Positions 19,080 through 26,319 of a stretch of 46,465 bases of DNA are shown one piece after another (position 1 is the first letter of the stretch; each line of letters starts with the position of its first letter). The translations under genes and the position numbers were made by a program. The notes below the pieces were generated by a model. The model made no database searches. It had not been told where the DNA came from and worked only from the letters and a program-made list of their open reading frames with translations. Source of the DNA: Bacteroidota bacterium. Lineage in GTDB: Bacteria; Bacteroidota; Bacteroidia; Bacteroidales; JABHKC01. Location of the stretch: assembly GCA_018692315.1 (NCBI GenBank), contig JABHKC010000044.1:1-46465 (forward strand), given 5' to 3'.

Positions 19080-20867
19080 ATGAAAACAATGTTCAAAATT
19101 TTTGTAGTTATACCTTTATTGTTTGTTGGATGCTCAACAACGGATTACATTAATTCAGGATATACAGATGACATATATTATTCGCCTGACGACCAGGAAG
19201 TTGAAATTGAAAAAGAATATGTATATGTTGATACAAATCAAACTAATCAAGAAAACTCAAATAATGAATATGTCTATAAAAGTGGCGGAATAGCCGAGGA
19301 AAACCAAGATTTTGAAAATAGAGATTATTCAAATTATGGTAATGATGAAAATTTAGAAAATCAGAATCAGGAATATTATGATGATGAGGAATATGAATAC
19401 TATCCTGAAGAGGAATATTATGATGATGATTTTGAATATGACGATTATTACGATTATCAGTATGCTTCACGAATAAGAAGATTTCATAATCCTTATGTCG
19501 GTTGTGGTTATTACGACAATTATTATACAAATTATTATATGTATAACCACGATCCATACTACTGGGGTTCAAGCATTTATTTGGGCTACAATTGGTGGTA
19601 TCCTTCATATGGATTTTATGGATCTTATTATAGTCCATACGGTTTTGGATTTGGTTTTGGCTACAATCCATTTTATTATTCCTATTATTCACCATATTAT
19701 GGATATTCTGCAGGATATTATCATGGTTATTGGGACGGTTACTATTCAGGAAATTACGGAGGAAATTACCATGGCGACAATTACTACAATAGCTATGACG
19801 GAACAAATTACTACTATGGACAAAGAGAAAATAGTAGTACAGATGGGATTGTTGATAGAGGAAACACTTCGCTTGGAAGAAAGTTTGAAAATTCAATAAA
19901 AGAAAATGGTGGCAATATTCATTACGTTTCTACCAATGGAAGTTTTTCGAATTCTGCTGCAATTTCTAGCACAAAATTACCTGTCGATCATAAAATAACA
20001 AATTCAAAAGCTCCTCAAAATTTGCCTACTGCAAGCAACTCTCAATCGAATAGTTCTGTACAGAGCGATGCTAAAAACATTAAAAACCCAAATAATAATT
20101 TATCAAATAGTACTACTCAGCCTACAAAAACTAATGTTAGTGAAAATAGTAAAATTCAAACTAATAGGACTATTTCTGAACAATCTTCAAAAAAGAATAT
20201 AGACCCAAGTTCAAAATATTCGAGTAACACTAAAACCTACCAGGATTATAATAAGGAAGTTTCGAAAAATACTCAATCAAGTAAAACAAGTAGTAATACA
20301 AGCTCAAAGCCACCACAATCAAAAAAATATATTTCGAACACATCTAAATATAAAAAGCCAAGTAATACTACTAAACCAAAATATAATAGTGATTCTCGCT
20401 ATAAATATTCTGATTCTAAAACATATTCAAAAAGTAGCACGAACCAAAATTATTCAAAACCAAAAAGTAGCACAACAAGCAATTCGAATTATAGAAAAAG
20501 CACTTCAACAAAGCAAAATTATACTAAACCTACTAAAACTTATTCTAAACCAAATAAGACCTATAATAGCCCAAAAAGAAATTCATCTTATACGAAACCA
20601 CGATCTAATTCAAGTAGTAGCAGCTCAAACCGAAACTCACGATCGAGCTATAGCTCACCGAGCAAAAGTGCAAATAAAAAATCATACAGTTCTCCGCGTA
20701 GTAGTTCAAGTTCAAGCCGTTCCAACTATTCTTCACCTTCAAGAAGTAGCTCAAGTTCAAGCCGCTCTAGCTATTCGCCCTCAAAAAGTAGCTCAAGTAG
20801 TTCATCTTCAAGAAGCAGCAGTTCATCTTCACGTTCTTCATCAAGTTCAAGCAGAGGTCGTAGATAA
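19080..20867 (+). CDS. Low-complexity Tyr/Asp- then Ser/Lys-rich lipoprotein
   Basis: About 595 residues. The signal peptide ends in the lipobox LFVGC. The mature protein has three zones: an acidic Asp/Glu/Tyr zone (for example EYYDDEEYEYYPEEEYYDDD), a Tyr/Gly-rich zone (SPYGFGFGFGYNPFYYSYYS) and a long Ser/Thr/Lys/Asn zone that ends in dozens of serines broken by Arg and Tyr. The tail would be strongly basic and disordered. No enzyme domain is seen. Such a polymer-like lipoprotein could coat the cell surface or bind the acidic zone of a neighbour, but this is inference. Open frames on other strands through this gene are composition artefacts. Confidence 0.75.
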   Translation: MKTMFKIFVVIPLLFVGCSTTDYINSGYTDDIYYSPDDQEVEIEKEYVYVDTNQTNQENSNNEYVYKSGGIAEENQDFENRDYSNYGNDENLENQNQEYYDDEEYEYYPEEEYYDDDFEYDDYYDYQYASRIRRFHNPYVGCGYYDNYYTNYYMYNHDPYYWGSSIYLGYNWWYPSYGFYGSYYSPYGFGFGFGYNPFYYSYYSPYYGYSAGYYHGYWDGYYSGNYGGNYHGDNYYNSYDGTNYYYGQRENSSTDGIVDRGNTSLGRKFENSIKENGGNIHYVSTNGSFSNSAAISSTKLPVDHKITNSKAPQNLPTASNSQSNSSVQSDAKNIKNPNNNLSNSTTQPTKTNVSENSKIQTNRTISEQSSKKNIDPSSKYSSNTKTYQDYNKEVSKNTQSSKTSSNTSSKPPQSKKYISNTSKYKKPSNTTKPKYNSDSRYKYSDSKTYSKSSTNQNYSKPKSSTTSNSNYRKSTSTKQNYTKPTKTYSKPNKTYNSPKRNSSYTKPRSNSSSSSSNRNSRSSYSSPSKSANKKSYSSPRSSSSSSRSNYSSPSRSSSSSSRSSYSPSKSSSSSSSSRSSSSSSRSSSSSSRGRR

Positions 20868-20919
20868 TTTTGTTGTCAACAGAAGTTTAAAAAGCCATTA
20901 ACTCAAAAATCAAATAATC

Positions 20920-22371
20920 ATGAAAAAAGTAATAAGTATAGTATTTTTCACATTGTTAATCACAACAATTTCATTCTCGCAAAATGGAAGCGATGCTTTG
21001 AGATATTCGCAAAGTTTTCCGCAAGGTACCGCCCGATTATCAAGTATGGGTGGAGCTTTTGGAGCACTTGGCGCCGATTTTTCCGCAATTCTTATTAATC
21101 CTGCAGGATTGGGTGTCTATCGTAAATCGGAATTTGTTCTTACACCGTCAATTTCATACAATAAAACATTGTCGAACCTGAATAACCACGCTTACGAAGA
21201 TTTCAAATACGATTTTGGACTAAATAATATTGGTCTGGTTGGTACATTCAAAACCGGAAATAAAAATGGATGGATAAGTACAAGCATTGCTTTCGGATAT
21301 AATCGTATAAGAAATTTCGATTTTAATACTCTCGTAAAAACAGATGAAGCAACAAGCTCTATGCTCGACGAATTTGTCTATAATGCAAATAATGGAGATA
21401 TTCGAAATTTTTACGAAAAGATGGCAATCAATACGGGTGCAATATATTTCGATTCTTTATCGAATATTTACACAAACGATTTCATAAAATATAACAATTC
21501 CGAATATGGACATTTACAGCGACGTTCAATAAATACTAGTGGAAAGATGGGTGAATATGTAGCTGCAATAGCGACAAATTTCGATAATAAAGTTTTTATT
21601 GGAGCAAGCATAGGTTTTCAGAAAGTGAATTACTCAAGCACTTCTATTCACGAAGAAGAAGATACGAGAGATGAAATTGAATATACAAACAGATTCATTT
21701 ACGAAGACAATCTCAAAACTGAAGGAATTGGTATAAATTTCAAATTGGGAGCAATTGTTAAACCTGTACAATGGATAAGAATTGGTGGAGCAATTCATTC
21801 GCCTACATTTTTCGACTTGAAAGAAGATTTTAATTCTACAATGGATTTCTTTATGGATAACGAAATCGACCAATTCAGAGATATTGCAAGTGGCGGATAT
21901 GATTATGAATTGACAACACCTTTGAAAGCTATCGGTAGCCTCGGATTTGTAATATACAAATCTGCGATTGTTAGTTTCGAGTACGAATTTATCGACTATT
22001 CGACCATGCGATTGAGAAACGGTGGCGATGGATACGATTTTTACAATGAAAATGAAGAAATTCAAGGAAAATATGTTTCAACCGGAAATCTGAAAAGCGG
22101 TGCAGAATTGAAATTTGGTCCTTTAAGTTTGAGAGCTGGATATTCCTTATATGGAAGTCCTTACAACTCTGATGCATTAAATAAAGATGCTTTCACAACA
22201 GCCTATTCCGGTGGTTTTGGAATAAACAGTAAAAGCTTCTATTTCGATTTTGCATATGTTTATTCACAACAGTCGATAGAATATGTTTTGTACCAATACT
22301 CGGATCCAGTAGTTTCTACGATAGAAAAAAATCCAAATCAACTAATGGCAACATTAGGATTTAGATTCTAA
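20920..22371 (+). CDS. OmpP1/FadL-like outer-membrane protein
   Basis: A 483-residue outer-membrane beta-barrel of the FadL/TodX superfamily, in the group often annotated as hemin receptor in Bacteroidetes. A signal peptide (to about residue 20, ending SFSQ) is followed by the characteristic RLSSMGGAFGALGADFSAI and INPAGLGVYRKSEF. The chain ends in an aromatic strand (ATLGFRF), as expected for barrel insertion. FadL relatives move hydrophobic substrates across the outer membrane; the ligand here is unknown. It lies 52 bases after the serine-rich lipoprotein gene and ends at a strong terminator. Confidence 0.85.
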   Translation: MKKVISIVFFTLLITTISFSQNGSDALRYSQSFPQGTARLSSMGGAFGALGADFSAILINPAGLGVYRKSEFVLTPSISYNKTLSNLNNHAYEDFKYDFGLNNIGLVGTFKTGNKNGWISTSIAFGYNRIRNFDFNTLVKTDEATSSMLDEFVYNANNGDIRNFYEKMAINTGAIYFDSLSNIYTNDFIKYNNSEYGHLQRRSINTSGKMGEYVAAIATNFDNKVFIGASIGFQKVNYSSTSIHEEEDTRDEIEYTNRFIYEDNLKTEGIGINFKLGAIVKPVQWIRIGGAIHSPTFFDLKEDFNSTMDFFMDNEIDQFRDIASGGYDYELTTPLKAIGSLGFVIYKSAIVSFEYEFIDYSTMRLRNGGDGYDFYNENEEIQGKYVSTGNLKSGAELKFGPLSLRAGYSLYGSPYNSDALNKDAFTTAYSGGFGINSKSFYFDFAYVYSQQSIEYVLYQYSDPVVSTIEKNPNQLMATLGFRF

Positions 22372-22398
22372 AATACATTTTATAGATAGTTAAATTAG

Positions 22399-22428
22399 AA
22401 GGAAGCTGGAGACGGCTTCCTTTTTTTT
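22399..22428 (+). terminator. Rho-independent terminator after the FadL-like gene
   Basis: GGAAGC and GCTTCC form a GC-rich stem, with A/T pairs at its base and an 8-base loop, followed by eight T. It marks the left boundary of the accessory region. Confidence 0.88.
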
Positions 22429-22484
22429 GTTATAAATAATGAATATCGAATATTGAATAATGAATTTTAGAAAACTTCAAATAG

Positions 22485-22574
22485 TTATTTTGTCATATAT
22501 TCTTTTATATGTTGGGTTGCCCATTGTCTAAATTTTGTAGCTACATGCGATTTTTGTGAATTGTTTTCTTGTAC
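22485..22574 (-). pseudogene. C-terminal fragment of a RhuM-family gene
   Basis: Read on the minus strand from 22574, about 29 codons encode a peptide containing SHVATKFRQWATQHIKEYMT and then stop. FRQWAT-x-x-I-KEY is the hallmark of RhuM-family (virulence RhuM / Fic-associated) proteins found on genomic islands. The rest of the gene is missing: codons upstream of 22574 are closed by stops, and the DUF2326 gene begins to overlap the area. It is a relic, not a gene. Confidence 0.6.
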
Positions 22575-22617
22575 TTTCTTTTAGTTTCAATGTGTATGAA
22601 TGCTAAGCGTTGGCATT

Positions 22618-24414
22618 TTAGAAATTTCCAAATAATTTTTTTGAAGGGGTTAAAGTTAATATTGCCTCATCTTCAATCTTTTCATTACTTACCTTATCTG
22701 CATTTCCAAATTCTTCAGTTAAAGTTCCTTCTTGATTGTATGTTAAGATATATTGAAACCGCTGTCCTTTTAGTTCAAACTGTTGTGTTTTTGTCTCAAA
22801 GTATTCGTACAAATGGACAAATTGTGCTTTATCAACACTATCAAAAATACCATCGTGAACTAGAAATCTTGGAGCATTTAAGTTTTTATACATTGAATTA
22901 AATAACAATGAAATATCGTAAATAAGTGTTCTTACATTATTTTTGCCTTTACCAAACATTGATGAGTTTTCTAGAAAACTGATTGCAATTTTTGATTGTT
23001 TATCTGTTGCCCCAATATCAAATATTGAATTATCATCCTTATATTCAGGATAAATTGCATTATACGTTTCGTGTATAATTTTTGAAAGTTCATATTTATA
23101 AGAACTAATTTCTTTTTCAAAATCCAAAACTTTAACTTCAAGCTTTTTTATTTCAACTTCAATTTCTGTTTTTTCTATTTTCAAATCTCGATAAATATCA
23201 ACCCTCCCTTTAAGTTCTGAAAGTTCATTTTTCTTTTCTGTTAATCTATAATGAGCTTCCGACAGATCTTTAATAGCTTCTTCATTTGAAAGAAAATCAA
23301 AAATATTTTTCCGTTTATTTTCTAATTCATTAATTTCCTTTTTTCTTTTATCAATTTTTTTCTTTAATTCTTTTACTTCTTCATTAATAAACTCTTTTCT
23401 TGATTTTATTAAATCTTTTTTAAATTTTATTGTTTCATCTAACGTTTTCTTGATATTCTCTGCAAGAAGTACATTAAATTCTTTATAAAGTTGCTCCACT
23501 CTTTTTGTTTGTATTTTAGTATCATCAAACTTTAAACTATTACTAAAAGCTTCTATTTGTTTTTTATCACTATAATTTTCAAACCATAATTGTTTGATTT
23601 TTGCAGTATATTCGTCTGCTTTTTTTTCATCAACTATATAATTTTCTTGAAGTTTAAAGCTTTTAATTGTCTTATCTAACTCTTCATATTCTCTTTGTAA
23701 TTTATTTAAATTACTTGATATTTTTGCTTGTTGATTGTCAGAAAGACTTAAATCATACTTTTCTTCAAAAAATGATTTTATACCATCTAATGCTGGTTTA
23801 ATTTTTTTTAATTCTGATTGATATTTGAAATTATTAAATGACAAAGCATTATCAATATCCATTAAAAACAAATGATATTGATTTAACTCTGTTTCATTTG
23901 TTTCTTTTATATATCTAATAGGGTCAGTAAAACCCTCTTTTTTATATTTATGTATTTTTAAATAAAATGGAATTAATTTTCTTAACCAAATATTTGTATA
24001 ATGCCCCTCATAATCTTCTTTTTTGAAAATTAAATCGCACAGTTTAGTTTTTATTTCATCTTTTGTATATGGTGCAAATTTTGAATTGCTAATTGAAAAT
24101 AAAATTTCTTTATTAGGATTGTCAAAAGAACGCTTTATAATATAATTAGTTTCATTAATCCCAAACTCTAAAACAACCGTTTTTTCTTTTAAATAACCTT
24201 TGTTATACGCTGCAAAAAGCCGTTTATTTCTACTGTTATAATCAGAAAGCAAAGCAAAATCAAGTATGTCTAAGAATGTAGATTTGCCAATATTATTTAA
24301 TGATTTTTTTGATTGTGTAGATTTCTCTTTTTTACCAAAGATAAAATTTATACCAGATTTAAATTCCACTGGTTCAAAAGTAATAGGTTCTGTATATAGT
24401 TTATTTAAATACAT
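22618..24414 (-). CDS. DUF2326 ABC-type ATPase of an ABC-three-component (ABC-3C) system
   Basis: A 598-residue SMC/RecN-like ATPase. The N-terminal half-site has GINFIFGKKE leading to an atypical Walker A, SLNNIGKST (residues 38-46), in which Ser replaces the first Gly. A long coiled coil rich in Lys and Glu fills about 200-440. The C-terminal half has the DUF2326-type Walker B RFLVHDGIFDSVD (Asp521 in DGIFD) and a late YILTYN strand. Such ATPases couple nucleic-acid or invader sensing to an effector in conflict systems. It starts directly at the end of the MC6 gene, with which it shares base 24414, and is the last gene of the operon. AT content is higher than in housekeeping neighbours. Confidence 0.85.
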   Translation of the reverse strand: MYLNKLYTEPITFEPVEFKSGINFIFGKKEKSTQSKKSLNNIGKSTFLDILDFALLSDYNSRNKRLFAAYNKGYLKEKTVVLEFGINETNYIIKRSFDNPNKEILFSISNSKFAPYTKDEIKTKLCDLIFKKEDYEGHYTNIWLRKLIPFYLKIHKYKKEGFTDPIRYIKETNETELNQYHLFLMDIDNALSFNNFKYQSELKKIKPALDGIKSFFEEKYDLSLSDNQQAKISSNLNKLQREYEELDKTIKSFKLQENYIVDEKKADEYTAKIKQLWFENYSDKKQIEAFSNSLKFDDTKIQTKRVEQLYKEFNVLLAENIKKTLDETIKFKKDLIKSRKEFINEEVKELKKKIDKRKKEINELENKRKNIFDFLSNEEAIKDLSEAHYRLTEKKNELSELKGRVDIYRDLKIEKTEIEVEIKKLEVKVLDFEKEISSYKYELSKIIHETYNAIYPEYKDDNSIFDIGATDKQSKIAISFLENSSMFGKGKNNVRTLIYDISLLFNSMYKNLNAPRFLVHDGIFDSVDKAQFVHLYEYFETKTQQFELKGQRFQYILTYNQEGTLTEEFGNADKVSNEKIEDEAILTLTPSKKLFGNF

Positions 24415-24638
24415 TATTTTTTCAAGTAAATCTGAAATTCGTTTTTATCTACAATTTCTGAAAGCCATAAAAATGTTAAAGCATCATAATACGTATCAAA
24501 GCTTATATCTATTTTCTTTTTAATTTTTTGATATAGTTTTTCAATATTGTAAGATTGTGTTTTCAGCAATTTAATTATCTCAGAACCAATTACAAAAACA
24601 TTCTTGTTTAAGTTTTCATATTTAGATGGAATAATCAT
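24414..24638 (-). CDS. ABC-3C middle component, MC6-like
   Basis: A 74-residue protein starting MIIPSKYENLNKNVFVIGSE. The short length, the M-[IL]-[IL]-P-[SD]-K start, the [VI]G-x-E-[IV] segment and the closing pattern (SFDTYYDALTFLWLSEIVD) match what I know of the middle component 6 group, which bridges the ATPase and the effector. It has a winged-helix-like layout of three helices. The gene starts 2 bases after the shifted-frame stop of the effector and touches the DUF2326 gene, as expected for a tightly coupled operon. Family assignment is from memory; no search was run. Confidence 0.7.
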   Translation of the reverse strand: MIIPSKYENLNKNVFVIGSEIIKLLKTQSYNIEKLYQKIKKKIDISFDTYYDALTFLWLSEIVDKNEFQIYLKK

Positions 24639-24640
24639 AA

Positions 24641-25212
24641 TTAAAATAATTTCTGTTGCTTATTTTTATTTTCATCCATTGTTTTTTTGCCAAAGTCACA
24701 AAATTCAAAGAAATATAAAATTAAAGCGATAGAATTTGCCAGATAATCAGGATTGTTAATATTTTGCTTTGGAATATATTTTTCAGACATTTTTTCAATA
24801 ATTGTATAATCATCTATAATTGTCTGATTATCTTTTGTGTTTCTTATTTCTCTGTAATTTTTTTTTGAATTTCAATTTTTAGTGCAATTACTTTTTCTTG
24901 ATTTTCGTTTGAAATAAACTGTTGAATTAAATCTTTACGTCTCCATAAATTACTAAAATAGTTTTCTATATTTTTACGATCAACACCTTTAAAATTTAGA
25001 GGAATTTTTATTTTTAAATCTGTTAGTTTATCTTTATTTACTTCATATACTTCCCCTATTTCTAACACATTATCATATATATATTTAAAGATATCTTCAA
25101 TAATACCAAAATCTTTTACTTCATCAAAAGCAAAATAATTATTGACAGTACTACTATCACCAAGTTGATAACCTGTTCCTCCTTTTTCAATATTTTGTTT
25201 TTGACTTTTCAT
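24641..25212 (-). CDS. ABC-3C effector-like protein, needs a -1 shift at an A9 run
   Basis: The first frame gives 122 residues and stops at 24844. At nine consecutive A (T9 on the plus strand, 24858-24866), reading one base back avoids the stop and adds a further ~65 residues, to a total of about 190. The added part contains KYIPKQNINNPDYLANSIAL and LYFFEFCDFGKK, and its stop ends 2 bases before the MC6 start. That tail resembles the C-terminal domain by which ABC-3C effectors join the complex. The N-terminus carries GGTGYQLGDSSTVNNY, a motif shared with the upstream gene. No toxin domain is recognisable. Programmed frameshifting, phase variation and an assembly error are all possible. Confidence 0.65.
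24858..24866 (-). promoter_or_regulatory. Candidate slippery site / phase-variable A9 tract
   Basis: Nine A on the coding strand, read C-AA AAA AAA A. The zero frame stops 7 codons later, while the -1 frame continues for about 70 codons to the next gene. A-AAA-AAA is a known slippery context for -1 frameshifting, and homopolymers of this length also vary by replication slippage. Confidence 0.5.
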
Positions 25213-25403
25213 TTATTAATATTAATTGTACTATTATTTCCAGTTTGATAACCTGTACTTTTTTTTCCAATTTTCTGCTCTTGCTTGTTAATAAAATTTA
25301 GCTGTTTTTTATATTTATTCTTCTGTATCAACTGAATAATGCCAAAAATAAATGATATTAAGCCAAACAACCAACCTGATATTGAAATAAAATCCATAAA
25401 CAT
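25209..25403 (-). CDS. Small single-helix membrane protein, first gene of the ABC-3C operon
   Basis: A 64-residue protein. Residues 8-27 form a membrane helix (SGWLFGLISFIFGIIQLIQ), then a basic stretch (KNKYKKQ), then a tail KSTGYQTGNNSTININK. The tail repeats the TGYQ-x-G-x-x-ST-[IV]-N motif of the next protein. The stop overlaps the next start as ATGA, so the two are translationally coupled. I know of no named family; the plan looks like a membrane anchor or pore-like accessory subunit for the effector. An ATG at 25397 is an alternative start. Confidence 0.65.
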   Translation of the reverse strand: MFMDFISISGWLFGLISFIFGIIQLIQKNKYKKQLNFINKQEQKIGKKSTGYQTGNNSTININK

Positions 25404-25417
25404 TATTTTTTAACCAA

Positions 25418-25425
25418 CAAAAGTA
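25418..25425 (-). promoter_or_regulatory. Candidate promoter of the ABC-3C operon
   Basis: On the minus strand, TACTTTTG matches TANNTTTG, with a TTG about 17 bases upstream. The first ATG lies 15 bases downstream. The upstream part of the site overlaps the end of the methylase relic, so the operon was probably inserted next to that remnant. Confidence 0.5.
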
Positions 25426-25437
25426 CATATTTTATCT

Positions 25438-25620
25438 TTACTCAATCTCAATTTTATCAATTTCTCTTATTATTCTATAAATTTCAGAAAGAGCTACTAT
25501 TATTTTTTGATAATATAAAATATCGTCAAACTCCAATTTTCGGTATTTCAGCCATTTTTGGGCAGCTTGATAACTACAATATAAAATTCCCAAGCTACGA
25601 GTAGCATATTTTCAAAATAT
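25438..25620 (-). pseudogene. C-terminal remnant of a type ISP / Eco57I-like restriction-modification gene
   Basis: The minus strand encodes SYFENMLLVAWEFYI, then after loss of one base YQAAQKWLKYRKLEFDDILY followed by YQKIIVALSEIYRIIREIDK and IEIE before a stop at 25438-25440. The pattern WxFYIGxYQxAQKWLKxRK...FDDIxxYQKIIxALSExxRIxxEID is the conserved C-terminal end of large type ISP / Eco57I-like methylase-endonucleases. The remainder of the gene, normally over 800 residues, is absent; rsmI lies immediately beyond. A one-base deletion breaks the frame at about 25575. It is a decayed defence gene. Confidence 0.7.
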
Positions 25621-25646
25621 GAATCAAAATTCACAATTGAAAAATA

Positions 25647-26318
25647 TTATTTTTCCCCTTCAACAACAATAACAATTTCGCCTTTTATTTTTTTTTCTGA
25701 AAAATAATCTATCACTTCTATAATTGTTCCACGCTTGTTTTCTTCATAAATTTTTGTCAATTCGCGAGAAACCGAAACTCTTCTATCCTCACCAAAAAAC
25801 TGAGCAAACTGATTTAAAGTTTTCAACAATCTGTATGGCGATTCGTAAAAAATCATTGTTCTGCTTTCTTCAACAAGTTGTTCTATTCTCTTTGTCCTAC
25901 CTTTTTTTTGTGGCAAAAATCCTTCAAAACAAAACCTATCGCTGGCAAATCCAGAATTTACCAATGCAGGAACTAAGGCAGTTGCTCCTGGCAGGCACTC
26001 AATTTCAATGTTGTTTTTAAGACATTCGCGAACCAATAAAAAACCCGGATCTGAAATAGATGGTGTGCCTGCATCAGAAATAAGAGCTATGTTTTTATTA
26101 ATTTTAAATTGATCTACTATTCTCGAAATTGCCTTGTGTTCATTAAATTTATGGTAAGATTGTAGCTTTTTTTCAATGCCATAATGTTTCAGTAGTTTTT
26201 GTGAAGTTCTGGTGTCTTCAGCCAAAATTAAATCTACTTCTTTTAGAATTCTAACTGCTCTAAAAGTAATATCTTCAAGATTCCCAATAGGTGTCGGAAT
26301 TATATAAAGTTTGCACAT
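25647..26318 (-). CDS. rsmI: 16S rRNA (cytidine1402-2'-O)-methyltransferase
   Basis: A SAM-dependent tetrapyrrole-methylase-fold enzyme that methylates the 2'-OH of C1402 in the ribosomal P site. At 223 residues it is the compact form. The family motifs are LYIIPTPIGNLEDITFRAVR at the start, EDTRTSQKLLKHY, LISDAGTPSISDPGFLLVRE, PGATALVPALVNSGF, FEGFLPQKKGR and FYESPYRLLKTL. It ends close to the stop of the upstream M28 gene and is probably co-transcribed with it. Its 3' side borders the accessory region. Confidence 0.95.
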   Translation of the reverse strand: MCKLYIIPTPIGNLEDITFRAVRILKEVDLILAEDTRTSQKLLKHYGIEKKLQSYHKFNEHKAISRIVDQFKINKNIALISDAGTPSISDPGFLLVRECLKNNIEIECLPGATALVPALVNSGFASDRFCFEGFLPQKKGRTKRIEQLVEESRTMIFYESPYRLLKTLNQFAQFFGEDRRVSVSRELTKIYEENKRGTIIEVIDYFSEKKIKGEIVIVVEGEK

Positions 26319-26319
26319 T

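Noticed and set aside
19243-20901. Long open frames on other frames and the opposite strand through the Ser/Tyr-rich lipoprotein gene
   Set aside because: They arise from its biased codons, have no recognisable domains, and overlap a gene with a lipobox and a ribosome-binding site.
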